Below, in pieces: positions 48,472 through 61,269 of a stretch of DNA of 64,000 nucleotides. Below the pieces are notes generated by a model. The model was not told the origin of the DNA and searched no databases. It was given only the letters and a program-made list of their open reading frames with translations. Position 1 is the stretch's first letter. Each line of letters begins with the position of its first letter. Source of the stretch: Datnioides undecimradiatus (lineage: Eukaryota; Chordata; Actinopteri; Lobotiformes; Datnioididae); contig WARS01000013.1 in the NCBI GenBank assembly GCA_008933995.1, forward strand, positions 2,720,721 through 2,784,720. Direction: 5' to 3'. Both the position numbers and the translations under genes were made by a program.

Positions 48472-51400
48472 ATGACCTCTGGAGGTTTAGGGCTCACCGA
48501 GGGCCTGAACCAAGACATAAGTCAGGAGGAGCTGGACTTTTCAGACCTGTTCCTGTATAATTCACCTGGAGAAGATTTCCCTGTCGGCTGTGATAAAGGT
48601 GTGTATGCAGTGCTGAGTCTTACAGAAACTTATCAGGATATCACCCCAACAGCTGCATTATGCTCTTTTCTTGGTGTTTTATATTTAGCTTTTAAAGATG
48701 GTAAAGTGGCTCTGGGCTATCCAACAGTGAGTACTTAGCTGTCAGATGCTGATGCTGTACTGCAATCCTCCTCTTTCACCGGCATTAAGAGGGGAAATCC
48801 ACTAGACTCTAAGTGGAGTTGACATTTAAAGTCTGCATTGTCTTTGTCTTTGTGTAACCTAATTACGATGTTTGAGCCTCACTGCAGAGTAATGTATGAG
48901 CAGATATTGAAACACTTCTCACCTACATTTAGCACGTGGACGTTGTTGAGGTTGATTTGGCGACATAAGAAACAGGTTCATTGCCAAGTAGGTTCTTAGG
49001 CACAAAGAATTTAACATTTGAATAAAACATAAAAAAGAAAGGGGGAAAAAAGCTCTGCAAAAGTCAATAGCCATATAAATACATACAAAAATGGAAAAAA
49101 AAACTAAAAATATCCAAAATCTATATAAAAGGTACATTTTTTACATTATTTACAGATTATATTGTCCATTTTTGAAAGGATAAGAACTTGTACAATGTTT
49201 CATATTAAAAACCATTCAAGGTTTCCAATATAAAGTGTAAAGAATATGTGCAAAGGTAATAATCTAAAAGTGCAATAATGTAACACAATGAGACAGATGC
49301 GACTGTGACACGGAATGACCATAGTGCCAGAGGAGAGTCAGTGTCACTTGGCCTTGCTGATGAAGCAGGCTAGAGTCAGGTAGAGACTGACCTTGTGGTG
49401 TGAGCTTTTTGTCTTCATGGACCACAGAGGGTTTGGTTTAAAGCTCACTGCATCTGGTTTGGAGCTCAATCATTGATCCATTGTGTAATCAGACAAAGGT
49501 GATGTGGGAACCTGAAGCCTCCAGTGCTCACAGACGTCCAGAAGATAAACGTCTAATATGAATTGTATTTTCACATTTATAGATTCTGAATTTTTCAAGG
49601 ATGTAGTTGTTTTTTGTTCCCTATTAGACAAAGACTATTATACATATATAGTTGTCATATGCTCTAAATGTTTATGTTATCTCTGGATCTGGATCTCTGG
49701 ATAGATTTGTGGAAGGTCAGAAGTAGCCACATAGTTAGCTACATGTGCACACAAATGAATCCTTACCTTGGTTTTTGACAGATGGCTCAGGCGCTCTCCT
49801 TCAGGGTGACAACCAACCTCCTGTGCTGGTGGCCGACCATCACACTGCATACACCTCAAGCTCCAGCCAACCAGCCTCCAGTCAGGACCTGTCCTCTCAC
49901 AGTCCCACCACAGATCACCTGACAGGGGCAGTGCTTGATTCCCTGGGGCTGGCATCAAGACCAGGGACCATCCCTGCTCCAAGTCCCAGGATTGAGATCA
50001 CTCTGTTGGGTGAGTCTCTCAACTCTCAGACCCTGGATCTGAGCCCGGGAACCAAAGCTCTGGGGGCCTACAGGGAGTGTGTGAGTCCTGCTAGCAGTAA
50101 CTCGTCCACAGGCTGGCCTGCAGAAGCATACTCTCCTGGGGCTTCACCGTGTGCCTCCCCCTCAGTTGGTGGAGGATGTGGCATGGGGTTGTCTGGCTCA
50201 GACCTCTGCCTGGGCCTCCAGGGGATCCATACTTCTTCTGCCCACTCCTCTCCAGGGGCCTCGCCTCGCAACAGCGTTACAGACGAAACCTTTCTCCTGC
50301 CCCAGCACCAACGCAGTACCTCCTCAATTTCCCACCAGCGCTCCCGTTCCACATCACCACAAGGAAAGCGCTCCTATGTTCAGACCAGCTCCTGTCAAGG
50401 GGGCACTCCAGTCAAGCAGCGCTCTCGGAGCCCCAGCCCAATCCCCTCACCCCATGAGCAGCAGGGCTCCTACTACCTCCACCAATACCAGGCTCAGGTT
50501 GAGGCCCAGCCCCAAGTCCAGACAATCTCCCACGGTCTGGAGGAGATGCTGAACAGCCTTAGCTCCAATCTGCCAAGAGGGATGACTTCTGCGGTGGCAC
50601 ACAATGCACATGGGCAGGCCCAAAGACAGGACTGTGTGTATGCAGAGGGGTATGACTGGGCCATTGAAGAGGAGAGGATGGGCGGGGCTGAAGTCAAGTC
50701 TGAAGCCTTCTATATGCTCCCAGCTGTGTGGCATCCTCCTCATCCCTCCTCAGTCCACCACGGTGCAATTGGGTATGTTGTTTGTCCCTTCTTTTTGCTC
50801 AACTCAAATGGAAGTACAAATGACAAGTTAGTACACCCTTTAATCAACATTGTCTTTCTCTTTCCCCAGTGGTCTTTCCCTGGCTCCACTTCCATCTCTA
50901 GAGTGGCCATTGCCCAATCAGTCCGGTCAGTATGAGCTTCTTATCCAGCAACAGCCCAGATCCCACCACAGAGCTCAGTATGAGACTGAGGGCAGCCGTG
51001 GAGCTGTAAAGACATCTAATGGACGTCATCCAGAAGTTCAGGTGCTTTTTTGATTTTAACTATAGGATGACATTTCCTGGATTATGTTGTGTTCGTGTAA
51101 AGCCCACAGCCATGCAAACAAATGAAAGTCTACTTCATATCGTTACTCCCGAAAGGGCAAATTATCAGGCCTTACACTGTTTGAGAGTGCTGAAATATGC
51201 ACTTTGTTACAAATAAGGTACACTGACATATCATACAAGGACTGCTACATGAGTTTGGTTTATCTGCTGCTCCTTTGATTAATAAGCTGTTACTGTTGCT
51301 TTTCCTGGCCCTGTTGCACTAACAGACTAGGCAAAGCAGTGTTCTTGTTATGCCAGTTAGTGACCTATGAAATCATACCCACAAGGAAATTTATGTGTAG

Positions 51401-54400
51401 TGTAAATGTGTTCTCTGCGGCCGTGGACATTAATGGTATTACAGTTGGTTTAATTCAGCGTGAAGCATGCTTTTCATTACCTCTGTTGCCCTCAATAGCT
51501 CCGCGGGTACCAAGGCACCACTCCGCTGGGGCTGCAGGTCTTCATAGGAACAGCCGATGAGAGGCTCCTGAAACCACATGCCTTCTACCAGGTCCGCCGC
51601 ATCACGGGGAAGACCATCACCACGCCCAGCATGGAGAGGATGATGAATGGGACCAAAGTGCTTGAGATCCCTCTGGAGCCAAAGAACCACATGAGAGTGG
51701 TGTGAGTAGCACAGAGAGACTGTGGGATACATGTTAACAAAACACGTTTGGACATAAATGATCAGTCCTTCAAATTTAACACACTAAAGTGATCCTCCAG
51801 TACTGTGCCAGCTGTTTTCTTTGGATTTCCTGTTATTAAAGTCACAGTTTTCTTTCTAATTACTCTTATTTTTTCCTTCCTCGCCCACAGCAGTTACTAC
51901 AAATTATGGCAGCTACAGGATTTTTCTCATTTTCGATCCCGCAGCTAACGGAAAATAAAACGCATTACTTCCTCTATGTGCCAGCTCAAAAGAGTGTTTT
52001 CCAAGAAAGACCCACCAGACGCTTCACAGCAGCTTTGATGAATGTGATGCACAATGAATCACTGAAAACAGTAGTCAAAAGTCATTTTAACATGTCACTA
52101 CAGTGTTCAGGTGTTTAAAAGTGACTACTATAGTTGGATAGGTACCATGTCCTGAAGGTCTGCAGCAGATAAATTAGGAAACAATGCTCCCAGCAGAGCA
52201 TTTTTAACCTTTTTCTAAATTTAATCTGTCTTGTTTTACATTTCCCAGGATTGACTGTGTAGGAATCCTGAAGTTGAGAAATGCCGACATCGAACTGAGG
52301 AATGGTGAGACGGACATTGGACGGAAAAACACACGTGTGCGTTTGGTGTTTCGCGTCCACATTCCTCAACCTGGAGGCCAGCTCATTTCCCTTCAAGTTG
52401 CCTCTGATCCTATTGAATGCTGTAAGGAGTGTTTAATTGCTGATAAGCTGAATTTTGCTTCCTCTCGTTGGGTCATGACATCTCGATTACGAACTTGCAC
52501 TTTCGTCTTTAGTATTTGTATTAATATGTGTAACTGCAGCAGGTAATATTGTAATTCTAGATTTAAATCATCAAAGGTCTGAGCTTTTATTGTAATTTTT
52601 CCTGTGTGTGGTCCTTCCATCTTCTTCATCTTCTTCTTCTTCATCTTTCAGCCCAGCGCTCAGCTCAGGAGCTCCCTGCGGTGGAGATGCAGGACCTGGA
52701 CCGATGCTCAGTACTTGGCGGTCAACAAATGGTCCTTAATGGACAGAATTTCACTTCTGACTCCAAAGTGATATTCTCAGAGAAGACACAAGGTAAGGAG
52801 GAGATAATTAACTTATTTTGGTACCTCTAGTTAGATTTTTAAGGCAAGCCAAAACATATAAAAACATTTTACTTTAAAGAGAAATCCAAAATTTTAGGAA
52901 ATGTGCTTATTTGTGTTCTTGCCAAGAGTTAAATGAAACGACTGATACTGCTCTTATACACTTAAATCTGACACTTATACATTATGCAGTTATGAGAACT
53001 ATTGTGCGTGCGTTGTGCTGACCTGTGATTGTTCTGTGTGTGTATTTGGACACCTAACCTAGTCTCTGCGATTAAAATAGACTCATGTTTTGCGCAACAC
53101 CAAGTTACCTCTGTAGCCTCCCAATATCCTGCCTGAGCGTAGCCACCTACTCATGTAGTATTAGTATTTTCAGATTATTTGCATATCGCCCAGGCAACAG
53201 CAATTTTCAGTGACGCACATCTTCCTTCAGCCCCCACTTTTAACTCTGATGAAATGCGCATTAGTTGAAACTTTTACTGTCTTACTGGAGGTGACATCTT
53301 TAATTTATTTCTAAATGGAATCTTCTCACCTCGCTAGCGCTCCTCCTGCCCACACAAAATTGTTGCAGTACATGAGAGAAGGATGGCTACAGTTGACTGC
53401 ATGTGAAGCCTCCAGGTTGCTTGGTGTGTGGGGTTTTATGTAACAGGATGTGGTTAGAAAGACTGATAAAGATTCAGACCCAGAGCTGAAGCTTTGTTTT
53501 TTTTTTTTGTTTTTTTTCAAAGCGTGGGTAGAAAACAGAAACAGCAGGTAAAAAACGAGGTGGTAATGAAACACAGAACTAGACATGAAAGAGAAACCTG
53601 TTTTCCACTGTCTGTGTACCAATGTGCTCACACACTGTACTGTAAATTAAAGAAAGGATTCAGATTTCTTACAAATTTAGCTTTTCAACCAATCAAACAT
53701 GCTCTCTTCCTGAAAGTTAGAGGAGAACATAAATACCTCAAATCAAATCACATATCAGTTGGGCAAGTATATATAATACTATATAAAGCTACAGCCAGTA
53801 AGCTTAGCGTAGACCAAACAATTGGGCAACAGGCTGACAAAGGTACCAGCACCTCTACAGCTCAGATATAATTAAGCATACAGTTCAATTCTCAGCAAAA
53901 CATTTATTATACTTCTTTGCGTTGTATGAGCCAGCATAAGAGCGGTATCAGTCCTCTCATTTAACTTCCACCAGGAAAACAAATACGATTTCTAAAATGT
54001 CAAACTACTGCAGTAAAGCTCCACTGCTTTAATGATGGAAAGCTGTATCCCCTCTGCTTGCAGATGGGCGTCAAATCTGGGAGGTGGAGACCACTGTGGA
54101 CAGAGACAAAACACAAGCTGTGAGTGATTTTCAGTGACTAATGCATTAAGCCAGGTTATGGTTATTTACATAACCACTGATGTTCTGCACACTGTCTGGC
54201 ACTGTCACAAATTCACACACGTACTCAAAACAGAAAGCAAAACACAATGATGACTACCTCATCATGCTGCTACATGTTTCACATTTTATTTTATTTGTTT
54301 TCCAATCTCTGTTTAGAACATGCTATTTGTTGAGGTCCCTCCGTATCGAGACCAGACCATTTCCCAACCAGCCAAAGTCAACTTCTACGTCATCAACGGG

Positions 54401-57400
54401 AAGAAGAAACGCAGTCAGCCTCAACACTTCATCTACACTCCTGTGATAGGTATGTGTCAGTTAGCGTATCTGCTCTGTCATTACAGGAGGAGGAGGGGTA
54501 CCTTGACTCTTTGAGAGTCATGTCCCCGACTCCTGGAGGGTAGTAAGGGCTGTGGATATGAAAATCATCATTATCACCTTTATGAACACATGACTTGATG
54601 CTACACACTTAACCAGCATTTGGACCTTTGCTCTTACACCGATGCCAGACAAAAATAAAGAGAAACTGTATGTTCAACAGTTGCTAATGTAAGCAAAAGT
54701 ATACGAAACCACCCAAACTTAGAGAATACAGGAAATAGCAACACTTTAATCAGATTAGATGCTGTACAATTGAAAGAACACTAACGCGATCGCTACCGAA
54801 GCCACGGGCTACAAGCTGTGCCTCTCACTGATGCCGACGTTGTAGATTTTTCACAATGAATCAGTCCCCAAGCACAAGTCGATAGTTATTTGCACGGAAC
54901 TGCAGCCTGTGTAAGGTAACAACTCTCACTTGCTGTAAAAGGAAAATATCTGTTTTTGCTACCACAAATGTTTTTGCTTATGTTCTCCTCCCACAGTGTG
55001 TGTAATACCCAGAGCCAAAGTGTAGAAACACACTTTCACTTGTTTTTTTAAGAAACAAAGGATTTCACTAAATGAAGTAGAGAAACGCACGAAAAATGCT
55101 TTATAATTTAATGTTTTGGTGGATTTTATTCTTAAATCACTCAGCTGCTGTTACATGTCAGTGGCATTATCTTGTAGTGATGTCTGTCAGCTGGCGACTC
55201 TGAATTTTGACATTTTGAGATGTTTAAATTTACGTTGGTTTATTACCAGATGCCAGAAAAAGTACGTGTTTAGTTATTAATAATAAATTTTAGCTGAGCT
55301 GAGCTGAGCTGAGCTAAGATGGTGAACCTGGTAATTATTGCCACCTCAACATCAGAGTGGTAGCATGCTCACTGCAGAGATATTAGCAGGCTGGTATTAG
55401 CACTGACTATGGCAGACTGCAATTGCACAGAGACTCTTGTATGACTCTTGTTTCTGTGTTTCTATTCCTCACAGTTTGCTATGAGATGATGTGTTGATCT
55501 ATGTTGATCTTGCTCATCTTAGCAGGAGTGGTACTTTCAAAGCTTTCATTCGCTGATCCTATGAATAGTGGATATTGACCATGATATTGATGATATAACG
55601 TGTATTTGATGATATTCAAACACATCTTGCAGTCTTCTTCTCCTTCTTTTTGTGACTTTACAATCTACTTGGAAATTTGGATAATGTACAGTGACTGTAG
55701 CCCACAGTTCAACTAATCCCTGTGTTTGTATTCTAGCTATTAAAGCAGAACCACTGGATGACAGCCAGTTAAATTCATACAGCTACTCAGACAATCAGTC
55801 TCTGGCTGGCCTGTCAATGAAGTCACTCTATCATCACCTGGAGCAGGACAGCAACCTTCAAGCCTTGAACATTTCTCCATCACTGTACCATCTAACCACT
55901 GTAGACCCCAGAGCCCATTTGTTAACCCCTGATCCAGTGGACAACCAACCAGTCTATTACCAGTCCAGAGCTGGCACTCTGATCGGCAGCCCCATGCTGT
56001 ATCACACCACAAACCAACATTACAGCAACTGTGGCGCCCTCATCGGTGGTTCTCCAATGGCTTCCCACACAGCTCCCACTGCCAGTCAGTGTGTCAGTGC
56101 CAGAGCCCCTGTGGCCAAACTGGACGTGGGTGATTCGTTTGAGGCTTGTGTGATGTCAAGACATCAGGGTTATGTGCAGGCGGCGCTGCCACCGGGAAAG
56201 TCGCCACCTTCAAGGTACATCCATGGACAAGCTCAAGGAAAGTCTGGAAGCAGAGTGGAGCCAGGTGTCCAGCGACTGACCCAGATCAGCTCTGTGAGAG
56301 GAAACCATGAGGAACAAGCTCCAGAGAAGATCACAGTCAAACAAGAGAGCCTCCGCTACGCTTACTTGGAGGATGGTGAGTATTACTGCTCTATAGTGCT
56401 TTCCTTATGGGGTCGCTGACAGTCCAACAGGCAGATTGCAGAGATCAAAAAGAAATGACACAGAGTTTAAAGTGTCATTCGTCACTTGCAACATGCAACA
56501 TCGCAATCATATCTTGTCCCTCTCTGGAGGCCAAAACAAGTTTGCCTTCAGACATGTTTCAAAGCCCAACCATCATCAGAGTCTCCATTTTCTGTATATG
56601 TAAGTGTAATGTTTTGTGTATACAGTCGAACTCAGAGAGTTATTGGGAGCAGAGTCTTAGCTTTGTATAAAGGTTTTTAGTTTTAGAAAGTCATTGAAAA
56701 AAGATGACTGAAGTGTTTAGCAAAATTGTCAAAAGCATTGATTTAATTTAATCACTAAAACAGAGGAGAATAGCAGCAAAACACAGTCTTTAACTCTGAA
56801 GTGATGTCATGGGGATGCATAATTGTGGTCCAGCCTGCAAAAGCGTACACGTAAAACTGCAACTGTAAGCTTGCAAATCCTGCCTTGTGGTTTTCTGTTG
56901 GGCCTTTCTATCCACTTTCCTATCTCTTTCAGTCTGATTCTGTCTCACACATGCAGAAACCCACACTTATACACTTGTGAGCATGCTGTGCCTCATTTGA
57001 AACAAATATACTAGACATTTCTGAAGATTCCTGCTGTATTTAAGGATGATGAAGGAGAAAGAAAGCAGGTAGCGCGAGAGCGAGTCAATCATACTGACCT
57101 GTTTTCTGTGGGGTGAAGTTTCAGTTAACAGCTCTGTGATGGAAGACAGGAACAGGAAGTTTACTGTATTAGCAAATACATGCAGATACACCTGTGGTAT
57201 AAAAAAAAAACCCCAAAAAACAACTCTGGTCTGCTCTGGTCTCTAATACAGACACAGACTGTATCTGTATTACATTATGGGTAACTGTTTTGGTAACTCA
57301 AACAATATTTTTTACTCAGTATCAGAGGCAAAAAACCAAGATATACTACATGTTTATGCTGTTGTTTCTATTGCTTATTATCTCTTAAGATTAGATCTAA

Positions 57401-57912
57401 TATTAATAATATTTCTGTTCTTTCCGCCAAATGTGTTATCCCTTCAGAAACTTAGGGTTAGGGTTAGGGTTAAGTATGTCTGTGTTCAATTAAACAGAGA
57501 CATCTAGTGGATGTGAATATTATTGCAATACCATGCATTGTCTCTGAAGAGACTGCAAGTCATCATTGCTCTGATTTATGTATTCAATCAGAGCATTTCT
57601 GTGTTTCCGCTGTGGCTTTGGTGCACTTTTCATCTCTGTGTTCCTCATTTCCTGTCCTAGTCTTTACCCATGACTCTCATTAAAACAAACAATCTTAGTA
57701 TCAAAAACAACACTCCCTGACAATCCTGAAAATCACCTGATAAGTATGAAATATTAAGAATATAAGATGGTTTCTATAAAATATCAGGTTAAATTAGCAT
57801 TTGGTCTTGCTTTATTACACTGTACTTATGAACATTAAAGTTGCTCATCCCTATTTGTTTTACAGTGAACGACATCATAAGAAGAGACCTGAAAGGCCAC
57901 ACTGGAGAGTGA
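48472..57912 (+). CDS. nfatc2: Nuclear factor of activated T cells, cytoplasmic 2 (NFATc2-type)
   Basis: Ten exons: 48472-48598, 49782-50772, 50870-51041, 51499-51701, 52249-52421, 52652-52792, 54064-54119, 54317-54449, 55737-56375 and 57866-57912. Phases match throughout, giving 893 residues. Acidic EELDFSDLF (residues about 23-31) matches the NFATC2 N-terminus. The calcineurin docking site is SPRIEIT (110-116). Ser-Pro and Ser-rich blocks follow. The Rel-homology DNA-binding region starts near 380 with loop [11 protein letters not shown] (406-416). The IPT fold and the basic KKKRSQP signal follow. IKAEPLDD and VKQE match the two NFATC2 sumoylation sites, and VNDIIRRDL is the NFATC2-type C-terminus. 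It is a calcium/calcineurin-activated transcription factor that shuttles to the nucleus. The exon 3 donor (CAG|GTGCTT) is weak. Which fish paralogue (2a or 2b) is unclear. Confidence 0.93.
52878..53960. mobile_element. Diverged relative of the foldback element in nfatc2 intron 6
   Basis: The left end 'attttaggaaatgtgcttatttgtgttcttgccaagagttaaat...gatactgctctta' and the right end 'agcataagagcggtatcagtcctctcatttaac' mirror each other and resemble the element at 43.1-43.6 kb. An internal 'gctacagccagtaagcttagcgtagacc' block also matches. Inserted or diverged sequence separates the arms. Confidence 0.45.
55292..55315. repeat. (GAGCT)n short tandem repeat
   Basis: Four to five tandem GAGCT units in nfatc2 intron 8. 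Confidence 0.85.
57452..57472. repeat. Interstitial telomere-type repeat (TTAGGG)3
   Basis: Three perfect TTAGGG units plus a partial one, in nfatc2 intron 9, on the plus strand. Confidence 0.85.
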
Positions 57913-58271
57913 TCCTGGAGGCCTGCAGCAGCCCTGAAGGCCATCAGATTAAAAGTTTGAACAGTAAAGATAATATGTGGACAAACTATTAAATCCTGAT
58001 TGTTTCAGAGAAAGCATATACTCATGACATTTACAATAGGGAAATGTACATTTCAGGATAACATTTGCTTTCTATATACAATATTTTAAATGAAAAAATA
58101 ATTTTTGTTCATCATTTTCCTTTAATATTGACATATTTTTTTAGCCTTAGCAGTGACAAGTATTGTGCCTTACACTGTGTATCTACTGTGTCTTTATTTT
58201 AGCCTGTTTGACTTGTATCTGTTCCTACATTTGTACAATTGCTCTTCATACGCATGTATAAAATATTTTGT

Positions 58272-58277
58272 ATTAAA
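58272..58277 (+). terminator. nfatc2: Polyadenylation signal ATTAAA of nfatc2
   Basis: Common variant hexamer 360 nt past the stop codon at 57912, in AT-rich 3' UTR. No better hexamer precedes it. Confidence 0.5.
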
Positions 58278-58857
58278 CAAAAATTCAGTTTGTGTTTGTG
58301 TTCACCTTTAGAGCAGGAAATGGCCAAAGTGTAAATCAGATACTCTAATATTTGATAACTTCCAAGCTGCAAAAAGTCTGTCCTGTCATCTTCAGAATAA
58401 TATCTTATATCTATTAATAGTCAAATCAGTAATAATCCTACAAAATTGGCAGTATATCTGTCATTATACGTAAGGTGGATGGAGTCAGTTCAAACAATAT
58501 TGGCGCATCAGTTGTGAGCATTAGGTGTTAGGTGGCCAGGTTGCTTCAGTACCTTTCTCTTAATGCAATGAGAGTGAAAGCTTGATGTTCTACAGAAACA
58601 CTCAGGACAGGGTTTGATGTGGAAGAGAAGAAGTGCAAATCACTGAATATTACATTCTCAGTTTCTACAGTGAAAACTAGATAGAGAGAGATATTGGCGA
58701 TTGATAAACAACATTCATTTAACCAAGTAAACAATGGCTAAAGCGTCCTTAATGATTATTATTTTGATACGATTATTTACACAGACTCATACATACACAT
58801 CATAGACTTATTCTGTTTACGTATATGTATATGTATCTAGGCATTTCTCAATGACAA

Positions 58858-58871
58858 ACACTAGGGGGCGA
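58858..58871 (+). promoter_or_regulatory. CTCF-like motif (ACACTAGGGGGCGA)
   Basis: It matches 12 of 14 positions of CCASYAGRKGGCRS, between the nfatc2 3' end and the manbal promoter. It has the same orientation as the motif at 17677. Confidence 0.35.
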
Positions 58872-58881
58872 CATTTTCAAA

Positions 58882-59077
58882 CCAATCATCTACGCGACCG
58901 GAAGCGGATGACACATCTGTTACATCACTTCCGATTATGGGCTGTTTTTTTCCTCCCTTTGTGAGGAAAATTTGCGTTCCTCTGATAAGTTTCCACAAAA
59001 TCTATTATTTTTTAATTTCTGAGTCTGACGTTTACGTGGCTGTGACGACTAAGAGGAGTGACGTTTTCCCGCCACTG
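58882..59077 (+). promoter_or_regulatory. manbal: manbal promoter and non-coding first exon
   Basis: A CCAAT box (about 58882) and two oppositely oriented ETS sites, CCGGAAG (58898-58904) and ACTTCCG (58927-58933), mark a TATA-less housekeeping-type promoter. A non-coding exon would end at the donor CCACTG|GTAAGC (59078). It would splice to the acceptor 'gttgtttgcatag' ending at about 59396, upstream of the ATG at 59444. Confidence 0.5.
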
Positions 59078-59443
59078 GTAAGCGCTTGTTCCGCGTTGTC
59101 AGTGCATAGCTCAAATCTATGCAGACACATATAGCCGCCTTTAAATGTGTCCCATCTGGGTTTTTCTACAATAAAGATGTTTACTTAACAGTGTTAGTAT
59201 CAGCGTGGCTATATTAGAGCAGAACATATGCATTGATTCCCATCTCTCAGATTGTCTTTAATTAGAAGTGTTTATAGTGCGCGTGAGTGCATTGCAAAGA
59301 GGGACTTGACGATTTAGTCTAAACCCCCTCCTGTAATCCCGTACATCAGTCTCAGGGATCGCTGATATATCGTTGGTCTTCCTGTTGTTTGCATAGACGC
59401 GTGACGGACGAATAACAGAGCAAGCTGCCGATCGAACAGCATC

Positions 59444-61105
59444 ATGTCTGCAGAACTGGACCTGTCCCCTCCAGAGGTCCCTGAGCCCACCTTTCTAGAG
59501 AGCCTGCTGCGCTATGGACTGTTTCTGGGTGCCATCTTCCAGCTCATCTGTATCCTGGCCGTCATCATTCCCACGTCCAAGGGACATGAACACGTAAGTA
59601 GGCACCAAGGGAAAGAGGGGAGCAGGTTGTGTGACGAAGTCTGTGCATCTATCAAACAGTGTTTCCAACGCGGTCACCCTCCACGCCTGGGTGTCACATA
59701 GATAACAGGTCAGGATTAGGGTTACAATAATGGGGAGAAACATGGAATCAGTGTTGCAGTCAAATCTACATTCTTCTCACATAAAACCTATTTTACCATC
59801 CCATATTGTTATTGTAACCTGACTCATATTGAGTTCCTATTTCACCTTTTTATATTGTTGGGGGAAAAAACAAGATGTGGGTGGTGGTTTTCAAGGTTGG
59901 TGTCACTGATTCAAATGAATGTCTTGGCTATAATCAAGGAAACCTCCTACACGGACTTCAGAATCTTATTCAGATGTTTTGTGAGGGGGTTTGAAGGCTG
60001 TTCATCGTTTCCCAGCTAGACAACATGCTACTGAGTTTACTGTAACTCTGTGTGGAAAAAAAAAAAACAACAATATGCAGCTAAGCAGCTTTTCATCATA
60101 TATGGGTATTTCTGAGAGAATACAGGGGAAGTAATATTTTTTTCCAGAGCAGCAGACTAGGGTTCTCACTGACCTCTCTGACAGTTTCACTATTATCCTA
60201 TCCTACTTGAAGTTAAATATATCTGGATCAAGAACGCATGACAGTTCTACAGCCATACAACCAGGTTCAGTTGTGAGGTTGCTAGTTCTTAGCCAGTGTA
60301 AATGCCTGCTATCTATACCTGACTACATCTGATATCAGAATCAGTTGCTCCTTTGTTGTTTTCTATCCTGCTTGACAGAGGAAGTGTTGCAGAAGGTTAC
60401 CATTCAATCAAGCGTTTGGAGACATGACGACAGAGCCACCAAGGGCTACTCTCGCAGCCTCCACGCTAACAAGTGTCAGGAGAGATTATTTATAGACGAG
60501 AGCAATTAAATCCACTCTCTAATTATTCTATTTTCAGGCATTGTCATCAGATGCACTGATTACTCTCCACAGTATGTCGCCATTTCATCCTTCACAGCAG
60601 CCTGCTGTAGCTCTGCCCTGCCATAGGAAAGATTGCACTCACCAACTCACAGAAAGAGCGCTGACAGAGGGGAAAGTGCTGAAACATGTCTGAAATTTTT
60701 TAGTGTGATGTGTGCGTGCGTGCGCCAAAAACACTGGAATTCAGTTGAGATAACTTTACAGTCTGAGCTATCCGCCCTGATTAAAAAAACGTATTACCAA
60801 TACATATCATGTTCTATCACTAGTTAATAACTCACGATGTGCAGTATATGCAAAATATGATCCAAATACATTCTTGCAACCCTCTTATCTAATCATGCTT
60901 TGCAGAGGTGTATTTTTGCACCATGGTAAAACTGACTCAGAGGGCTTGCTTTGAAATGACAGGGTGTTTAATGCTTCCTTTGTTTGCTCTACAGGACGAG
61001 ACAGAGTCCAGTGATGGCAAGGCCACAGAACAGATGAGGAAACCTAAAGGACCGGCGCCGCAGATTCGACAGAAACCAAAGAAAGAAAGCAAAAAGAAGC
61101 GATAG
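59444..61105 (+). CDS. manbal: MANBAL, small single-pass membrane protein
   Basis: Two coding exons (59444-59593 and 60995-61105) join in phase 0 at GT-AG sites and encode 86 residues (human 85). The N-terminal half, with [15 protein letters not shown] and [20 protein letters not shown], is nearly identical to vertebrate MANBAL. It contains one hydrophobic helix (about residues 22-44). The tail is charged and ends in the lysine-rich [10 protein letters not shown], which may act as a cytosolic ER-retention or nucleic-acid-contacting tail. The biochemical function of the family is not established; the name only reflects mannosidase-beta-like labelling. The second exon begins just after the helix (DETESSDGK). 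ATTAAA at 61258 is a likely polyadenylation signal, and a (GT)n run lies in the 3' UTR. Confidence 0.93.
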
Positions 61106-61111
61106 ATAGTG

Positions 61112-61149
61112 CTGTGTGTGCGTGCGTGCGTGTGTGTGTGTGTGTGTGT
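61112..61149. repeat. (TG)n-type microsatellite in manbal 3' UTR
   Basis: TG units with interspersed TGCG units, starting 7 nt after the stop codon. Confidence 0.9.
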
Positions 61150-61257
61150 TAGTGTTATCTGCATTACATGTGTGTGTGGGCTCATCAACAAGTCACTGAC
61201 GGTTACCAATACAGTTACAACTACAGATGTATGAAACACTACTGCTTTATTCCCACA

Positions 61258-61263
61258 ATTAAA
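61258..61263 (+). terminator. manbal: Candidate polyadenylation signal ATTAAA of manbal
   Basis: Variant hexamer about 155 nt past the stop codon on the coding strand. Confidence 0.4.
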
Positions 61264-61269
61264 AACAAT

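Noticed and set aside
50068-50552. Several long frames on both strands
   Set aside because: They are shadows of the GC-rich, serine/proline-rich nfatc2 exon 2.
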